Below, piece by piece: positions 5,987-10,243 of a stretch of DNA of 10,243 nucleotides. The notes beneath the pieces are model-generated. The model was not told the origin of the DNA, searched no databases, and saw nothing but the letters and a program-made list of their open reading frames with translations. The position numbers and the translations under genes are program-made. Every line of letters begins with the position of its first letter. Position 1 is the stretch's first letter. Origin of the DNA: Myxococcales bacterium (GTDB lineage: Bacteria; Myxococcota; Polyangia; HGW-17; SLPX01). The DNA lies in the NCBI GenBank assembly GCA_007131745.1, contig SLPX01000145.1:1-10243 (forward strand). The letters run 5' to 3'.

Positions 5987-6333
5987 AAAAGCTCCCTTGT
6001 TTCATTCCAGATTGGAAAACAATTGACTCACAACACTTGAATAAAAGAATAGCAGACGACCTTAACAAATTCCATCTCAAAACTCTCAAAACAGGAAGCA
6101 AAGACAAGAATCCGGACAGTGAGTCCTTTTTTGCTAAAATGTATCCTTCTTCGTGTTGGTCTCGTAATACATTTATGGAGTTCGGTTTTTTTGAGTACGG
6201 ATAACGAGAAGAGTAATTCGGATTACTGAAGAAATTTGAATCAAAGCGACTCACAAGGGATGATCAATATGATGATGATAATGATGAAAATGATGTAGTT
6301 TAAGGATTTCAAAAAAGTTCAAAGGAGACTGTT
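5987..6333. other. Intergenic region upstream of the lipoprotein
   Basis: About 347 bases between divergent genes. It is AT-rich and holds no convincing ORF longer than a few codons. Visible items are a six-pair hairpin AGTAAT-TCGG-ATTACT at 6212-6227, several T-runs (6125-6132, 6185-6192), the ATG-triplet stretch at 6259-6298, and the Shine-Dalgarno AAAGGAG at 6321-6327 for the lipoprotein. The promoters of both divergent genes must lie here, but I cannot pick one with confidence. TTGACT at 6023-6028 lacks a good -10 partner. Confidence 0.5.
6260..6298 (+). other. ATG-triplet repeat / Met-rich mini-ORF
   Basis: Read from the ATG at 6260 the frame gives MINMMMIMMKMM and then TAG, eight methionines in twelve codons. 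AAGGGA (6255-6260) is correctly placed for initiation at the ATG at 6269. The stop is 35 bases before the lipoprotein start. The likeliest reading is a simple-sequence GAT/ATG repeat with no coding role. A translated leader peptide upstream of the lipoprotein is the alternative. Confidence 0.25.
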
Positions 6334-7695
6334 ATGATCAAGTCAAAAAACCTTCTTGCATTTTGCCTCGTTTTGCTACTGGCCGCTTGCGGGGGAAAGA
6401 GCAAAGATGATTCGGACGCGGCCGTGGATCCTGACGGCCACATCGATGACGACGGACACATCGATGATGACGGACACATCGATGACGACGGCGGTGAAGT
6501 CACCTGCACACCGATAGGAGAGGAGTGCGAATCCACGATCGAGTGCTGTGGGGATGCAACCTGCGTTCTCGGCGACGACGGCGTGAGGCGCTGCAGCGAC
6601 GAAACCCCGCATTGCCTCCCGGATGGAGAAGAGTGTTCAAAGGCGAGCGATTGCTGCTCCTTGATGTGCGACGGCGGGGTATGCACTGCTGATGGCGAGC
6701 TGTGCAAGCCCACAGGGATGGATTGCAGTTCGAACGTGGAGTGCTGCAGCGATATCTGTAATCCCGACACGTCGCTTTGCGAAGCCATCGGTCCGGGTTG
6801 TTCGACCATCGGTGAATACTGTTCGGCCGAGGGCTGGGACGACGGGTGCTGCAGCAAAAACTGCGAAAACTTCGGAACCGTTGAAGAACCGGATTTGCGA
6901 TGCAACCGGACTTCGACCTGTGGAGCGCGGGGGGAAATCTGCTCAGAGGACCACGACTGCTGCTCAGGTGTTTGTCTCGACGGGCGCTGCCCGACCCAGA
7001 GCGAACTCGGGGGGCAGCGGTTCGCGGGCGAACCGTGCGAGGTAGACAGCGACTGCGCATCTTATGCATGCGCTTCACTTTACCTTGGCGGCCCGAAATT
7101 CTGCCAGTTCTTGGGCGGCTGCCGGCCCGCGGGCGAGATTTGCAGCGAATCGTGGCAATGCTGCAGCAACGTGAAACTTCTGGACGGGGGTCCGGGCGAA
7201 CACTGCACCATCGAGTTCGAAGGAACCGGCTGCGTGCCCACCGGAGTGGAAGGGGTATCCACGTGCGACTTGCAGGAGGGTCCGAAAGAGGTTGGAGAGA
7301 TCTGCAAGGACACCCTGGAAAACCATGTTCATGACTGTTGCCCGGAAGATAATTGCGAGCTGACTGCCTTCGGCGTGTGGCGGTGCACCGGGCCGGACGG
7401 TCTTGAAGATTGCATCGAAGACGGGGATCCCTGCCTGATATCCGACCAGTGCTGCTCGGGGATATGCTCACCTTGGGAAACCGAGGACGGCGTGGAGATG
7501 CGTTGCGGCGAGTGCGTGGTAGCCGGCGGACTTTGCACCACGAACAGCGATTGCTGCGGCGGAATCTGCACGGACGGCATTTGCGGCGAGGGTGAATCCG
7601 AATGCGTCCCGCTCGGCGGTTCATGCACCGAAGATGAAGACTGTTGCTCCGGATACTGCCACGAAGGGAGCTGCATGGCGCCCGGACCCGGTTGA
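6334..7695 (+). CDS. Lipoprotein with eleven tandem knottin-like six-cysteine modules
   Basis: A 453-residue exported lipoprotein. The start is fixed by AAAGGAG six bases upstream. A signal peptide (Lys residues, hydrophobic 7-18) ends in the lipobox L-A-A-C at 16-19. Gly follows Cys19, so outer-membrane sorting is expected under the usual +2 rule. Next is an acidic linker with three DGHIDD repeats (34-51). The rest (58-447) is eleven modules with cysteine order C-C-CC-C-C, most often C-x6-C-x5-CC-x3-C-x4-C. All 64 cysteines after residue 57 belong to this pattern. This is the inhibitor-cystine-knot framework; omega-conotoxin MVIIA reads C-x6-C-x6-CC-x3-C-x4-C. Modules 4, 7, 8 and 9 have longer loops, and module 6 lacks two cysteines. 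Surface exposure and oxidative folding are inferred. Function is unknown: toxin array, protease inhibitor, adhesin or structural coat are all open. Confidence 0.88.
   Translation: MIKSKNLLAFCLVLLLAACGGKSKDDSDAAVDPDGHIDDDGHIDDDGHIDDDGGEVTCTPIGEECESTIECCGDATCVLGDDGVRRCSDETPHCLPDGEECSKASDCCSLMCDGGVCTADGELCKPTGMDCSSNVECCSDICNPDTSLCEAIGPGCSTIGEYCSAEGWDDGCCSKNCENFGTVEEPDLRCNRTSTCGARGEICSEDHDCCSGVCLDGRCPTQSELGGQRFAGEPCEVDSDCASYACASLYLGGPKFCQFLGGCRPAGEICSESWQCCSNVKLLDGGPGEHCTIEFEGTGCVPTGVEGVSTCDLQEGPKEVGEICKDTLENHVHDCCPEDNCELTAFGVWRCTGPDGLEDCIEDGDPCLISDQCCSGICSPWETEDGVEMRCGECVVAGGLCTTNSDCCGGICTDGICGEGESECVPLGGSCTEDEDCCSGYCHEGSCMAPGPG
6433..6486 (+). repeat. Three tandem 18-bp units encoding DGHIDD
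   Basis: Units at 6433-6450, 6451-6468 and 6469-6486 each encode Asp-Gly-His-Ile-Asp-Asp and differ from one another by one or two third-position changes. A partial fourth unit follows. They form an acidic spacer between the lipid anchor and the first cysteine module. Copy number could vary between strains by slippage. The Asp/Gly pattern could bind calcium, in the manner of thrombospondin type 3 or dockerin loops, but it does not match either consensus fully. Confidence 0.85.
6505..7674 (+). repeat. Array of eleven cysteine-knot-like modules (protein-level repeat)
   Basis: First and last cysteine of each module, in residues: 58-87, 94-117, 124-149, 156-190, 196-219, 228(Gln)-257, 263-300, 311-351, 360-391, 394-417, 424-447. 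Modules 2, 5, 10 and 11 have exactly C-x6-C-x5-CC-x3-C-x4-C. Module 3 differs only in a last loop of six. A Gly two or three residues before the second cysteine (motif G-x-x-C) and Asp, Glu or Gln before the CC recur in most modules. Linkers between modules are 2-10 residues. Outside the cysteines the units are diverged at DNA level, so this is an old expansion rather than recent slippage. Confidence 0.85.
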
Positions 7696-7768
7696 TTGAA
7701 AGACCTAAAAGCTCAGGACTTTCCGGACTTTCCCGGCTGAAAAAGGATCTGCTTTTCGATTGATTTGT

Positions 7769-8326
7769 TCAGTTGTAAGTGGTGAGTTTCAGATCACTGA
7801 TAAGCGTGGCGATATCCGCGGCCTGGTTTTTCTCACTCACGTTCACATCGGGGGTGGTTTCACCCGAAAGTCCGCCCATAAAACCGGCTTTCGAGGTGAA
7901 ACTTGGAAATTTCTTCATCAATTCCCGGATCGGTTTCCAGATTGAACTAAACCCGCTCTCGCCCGAGAAACATTTGTCTTTCAAACATCCGCTGCAAAGA
8001 CCCCAGCATTTGTACGACCCACTGAGAGGGCTTCCACCCGCGCCCCGGATATAGACTTCACCATCACAGTCATCGCACTTTCGTATGAGTTGACCTTGTT
8101 GCCAAAGCATGACGAGAATCCCCAATTTTATGGGACCATCCGAACCGACATAAGGCATCGACAAAAATCCATCGGGCAATTCGCAGAAGAAATATTTCTC
8201 GTTTTCCAGGATCTTGTCGAAATTTTCCAGGATGACATAGAAGTTTCTGTGGAATGATTTTAACTCTTCCGCTCGAGCTTCATCTTCATGGGTCGGCATG
8301 TACCCGAGTGAAACTATTTTTGTCAT
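7769..8326 (-). CDS. Hypothetical protein with cysteine cluster (possible zinc site), 185 aa
   Basis: The ATG follows GGAGG with seven bases of spacing on the minus strand, so translation is well supported. I do not recognise the family. There is no signal peptide or membrane segment, so it is probably cytoplasmic. The N-terminal half (1-80) looks like a mixed alpha/beta fold. The centre has KCDDCDG (83-89, Cys84 and Cys87), then KCWGLCSGCLKDKC (106-119, Cys107, 111, 114 and 119), resembling a zinc ribbon or similar treble-clef site. The C-terminal part includes a basic helix IWKPIRELMKKF (129-140) and a polar tail. It starts 56 bases after the stop of the tandem AAA+ ATPase on the same strand with no evident terminator between, so the two are likely co-transcribed and may work together as adaptor or substrate and motor. 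That link is an inference from context. Confidence 0.75.
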   Translation of the reverse strand: MTKIVSLGYMPTHEDEARAEELKSFHRNFYVILENFDKILENEKYFFCELPDGFLSMPYVGSDGPIKLGILVMLWQQGQLIRKCDDCDGEVYIRGAGGSPLSGSYKCWGLCSGCLKDKCFSGESGFSSIWKPIRELMKKFPSFTSKAGFMGGLSGETTPDVNVSEKNQAADIATLISDLKLTTYN

Positions 8327-8382
8327 TTTTCGACCTCCTCGGCGCTATGAACATGTCTGTCCGGATCTCCATGGGATCCTGT

Positions 8383-10243
8383 TTAAAAACCTATGTTGGC
8401 AACTCGGCCCTTGTGAACGTTCTTTATTTCGCTCTCGTCTCTCAATGCCTGTATGAGAGTTTTGTGAGTCAGGTCTTTTTCTTCGTAAAATGAAAACTTG
8501 TCGGCCACGACCCTGAAATCCCCGGGAGCAAGATCGGGAATGGATTTCAGGGATGTTCTTTCTTTTTTTCCGAACCGTCCTTTTGCCAGATGGACAAGGA
8601 ATCTCCGGTAAAAGATGACCTTTCCTTCCGGTTTGAGGTAATGAAATCCGATCTTGTGATTGAACCTTCTGACGGATGCATGGTCGAGCGCTTTCAACCT
8701 GTTGGTGGTGCATATCAAGAATCCGCGGTAAAGCTCCAATTGTGTCAGGAATTCATTCGTCTGGCTGATCTCCCAGGATCTCTGAGCCAGGGAGCGGTTG
8801 AAAAGCAGGGTATCCACTTCATCGATGACAAGAACAGCATCTTCTCTTTCGGATTGCTCAAAAGCTCGGCGGATGTTTTGTTCGGTTTCGCCGACAAATT
8901 TGCAAAGAAAGTCGCTCGCTCTTTTTACGATGATCTCCCTGTCCAGGTAATGGCCGACAAAACGCGCGAATTCGCTTTTTCCCGTGCCGGGAGGTCCGTA
9001 GAGCAAAAGATTCTTGCTCCATTTCCGGTGGTGGTTTGACTCCCTGAGATACCGGTCGAACAACTCCAACTGCTCCATTGTAAACTCGATATCTCCTTCC
9101 ACGTTTAATCCATCAAGTGAATAATTATTTTCGATATCTTTCTTGTCCGTCTCTTTTACTCCCCCTTTGCAAAGGAGTTCATACGCGTCGAGCGCGGTCG
9201 TGACCGCGCGTTTCAGCTTTTTCCCATCGGATTTGCCGGCTATTTCCAAGCCTTTTTTCACCGCCAGGTCCACCGCTCCCGCGTTAGCCTCGTATCGTTT
9301 CGCAAGATCATCGATGTCGGAAGGGCTGAAAAGTCGTTTCACGCGATTGCAACGAAGGATGGAATCCCAGAGTTGAACCCTCTGCTTTCGATCAAACGGT
9401 TTGAAATGAAGGCTGAAAGCAAAACGTCTCAAAACCGATTCTTCCATGTGCGCAATCGAATTTACAATCCAGATAATCCGGGCGCCGGGTTCTTCCAGGA
9501 ACTGATTGAGCCAACCCTTGTCTTGCCTCTCTCCCCTGGTGAAAAACGAACATGCTGTATTCAGGATGTTGTCCGCTTCGTCCGCGATTATCAACGACCC
9601 CATGTCATGGTTGGTCATATTCAATGCAGCGGTAACCGCGGCTCGCCTTCGGACGGTGATGTTTTCTTCATCGTTTGCTATCTCGTATGTTTCCATACCC
9701 GACTCACGTGCCAGGGACGCCGCATAGCTCGTCTTTCCGGTCCCGGCGGGACCATAAAAAAGAATATGAGTCGACGTTTCAGGTTTTATCTGGAGGAGGT
9801 TCAACAAATGCTCGGTCTGCTTTTCGTCGACCAGATGCTTTTCGAGAGGAACGGTCTTGCGGGAAAGTTTTTTGAAGAACAACCTTGAAAGAGAGGTTTT
9901 GGATGGGTTGTCGAGCAGATGAAGAAAGTCGCTGTTTAAACAGATGTATTCTCCCGCCTCGAACAATTCGATGGAAAAGAGCTTGCCCGTAAGTATTTCA
10001 TTCAGTTCTTTTGATTTGATTTGCAACACCGTCGAAAGATATTTCCGACCCATAAATGTTTCACACCTGAGGTGATGCTCAAAAAATGCCGAGGCCGGTT
10101 CGTAATAGTCTTTGATAAAGAAGAACAGAGTGAACTCGACCTCCGAATCCGTGAGGCTGAACATCTTTTTAAGGGAAGACATGTTCTTTTGGATGTCGCA
10201 AGAGGTTGAATCCTGAAGCCGCCGGATTCTCTTTTCCAATACC
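8383..10243 (-). CDS. Tandem AAA+ ATPase (two ATPase domains), N-terminus beyond window
   Basis: The frame is open to the right edge, so the true start lies outside; the TTG at 10239 is not convincing. About 620 residues are visible (numbered from that TTG). After an N-terminal region without recognised motifs (1-150), domain D1 has Walker A GPAGTGKT (163-170), Walker B LIIADE (216-221), sensor 1 Asn260 and paired arginines 271-272. Domain D2 has Walker A GPPGTGKS (415-422), the helix segment KFVGETEQNIRRAF (447-460) seen in classic AAA proteins, Walker B VLVIDE (469-474), sensor Asn513 in CTTN, and arginines 524-525. Both sites look able to bind and hydrolyse ATP. No protease, transmembrane or nuclease domain is visible. 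The layout resembles Cdc48/SpoVK-like unfoldases or remodellers. Its partner is probably the cysteine-cluster protein encoded just downstream. Confidence 0.88.
   Translation of the reverse strand, partial: VLEKRIRRLQDSTSCDIQKNMSSLKKMFSLTDSEVEFTLFFFIKDYYEPASAFFEHHLRCETFMGRKYLSTVLQIKSKELNEILTGKLFSIELFEAGEYICLNSDFLHLLDNPSKTSLSRLFFKKLSRKTVPLEKHLVDEKQTEHLLNLLQIKPETSTHILFYGPAGTGKTSYAASLARESGMETYEIANDEENITVRRRAAVTAALNMTNHDMGSLIIADEADNILNTACSFFTRGERQDKGWLNQFLEEPGARIIWIVNSIAHMEESVLRRFAFSLHFKPFDRKQRVQLWDSILRCNRVKRLFSPSDIDDLAKRYEANAGAVDLAVKKGLEIAGKSDGKKLKRAVTTALDAYELLCKGGVKETDKKDIENNYSLDGLNVEGDIEFTMEQLELFDRYLRESNHHRKWSKNLLLYGPPGTGKSEFARFVGHYLDREIIVKRASDFLCKFVGETEQNIRRAFEQSEREDAVLVIDEVDTLLFNRSLAQRSWEISQTNEFLTQLELYRGFLICTTNRLKALDHASVRRFNHKIGFHYLKPEGKVIFYRRFLVHLAKGRFGKKERTSLKSIPDLAPGDFRVVADKFSFYEEKDLTHKTLIQALRDESEIKNVHKGRVANIGF

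Noticed and set aside
6113..6132. GGAC-AGTGA-GTCC followed by six Ts, resembling an intrinsic terminator.
   Set aside because: The stem has only four pairs and no plus-strand gene ends before it, since the adjacent glycosylase is transcribed the other way.
5862..6254. A minus-strand open frame of 130 codons overlapping the 5' end of the SMUG1 gene.
   Set aside because: It overlaps the well-supported SMUG1 start in another frame and has low-complexity, unrecognisable content.
6500..7624. A long minus-strand open frame (374 codons) opposite the lipoprotein, and other long antisense frames there.
   Set aside because: They mirror the cysteine codon periodicity of the real gene, are rich in Arg, Ser and Pro, and have no supported start. 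The plus-strand lipoprotein has a signal peptide, ribosome-binding site and complete module pattern.
7707..7756. AAAAGC and GCTTTT as a terminator between the lipoprotein and the 185-aa gene, plus a direct repeat of GGACTTTCC at 7716-7733.
   Set aside because: The loop would be about 38 bases with only a weak four-base CCGG pairing inside and no proper T-run. The nine-base direct repeat is too short to support a mobile or regulatory role.
8363..8379. GGATC...GATCC hairpin between the tandem AAA+ gene and the cysteine-cluster gene.
   Set aside because: Only five pairs with a seven-base loop and no T-run. Not enough to call a terminator or processing site.

Overview
The window looks like a piece of a Gram-negative bacterial chromosome. 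The best clue is a large cysteine-rich lipoprotein with an acidic Asp/Gly linker, a style common in Myxococcota, Bradymonadia and other former Deltaproteobacteria. A SMUG1-type uracil-DNA glycosylase, also known from some deltaproteobacteria, fits this. The taxonomic guess is an inference and stays weak. No rRNA, tRNA, CRISPR array or complete insertion sequence is visible.

Left part (1-3707, plus strand except for one small ORF): the 3' end of an S9-family (prolyl-oligopeptidase-type) peptidase, then an accessory cluster. The cluster holds two different AAA_14/DUF4143 ATPases, each with its own sigma70-like promoter and a nearby perfect palindrome. Next come a small divergent ORF of unknown function and a complete YefM-YoeB toxin-antitoxin pair, with an operator made of four symmetrically spaced GTAC cores. 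The first ATPase is visibly more AT-rich than the genes to its right, which fits acquired DNA. A short leader ORF with a strong Shine-Dalgarno sequence overlaps the start of the second ATPase.

Middle part (3713-5986, minus strand): a complete succinate-semialdehyde dehydrogenase of the GabD1/Sad type with a good promoter, and upstream of it a complete SMUG1-like DNA-repair glycosylase. These look like ordinary housekeeping genes.

Right part: a plus-strand lipoprotein gene (6334-7695) whose mature protein is a run of eleven six-cysteine modules. They have the C-C-CC-C-C framework of inhibitor-cystine-knot peptides, with loop lengths almost the same as omega-conotoxins. This is the most unusual object in the window. 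Facing it on the minus strand is a likely operon: a tandem two-domain AAA+ ATPase (truncated by the window edge) followed by a 185-residue protein with a possible zinc-binding cysteine cluster. I recognise no function for the latter.

The genes do not form a single pathway. The pieces most worth following are the knottin-like lipoprotein, the AAA+/zinc-cluster pair, and the control regions of the two DUF4143 ATPases.
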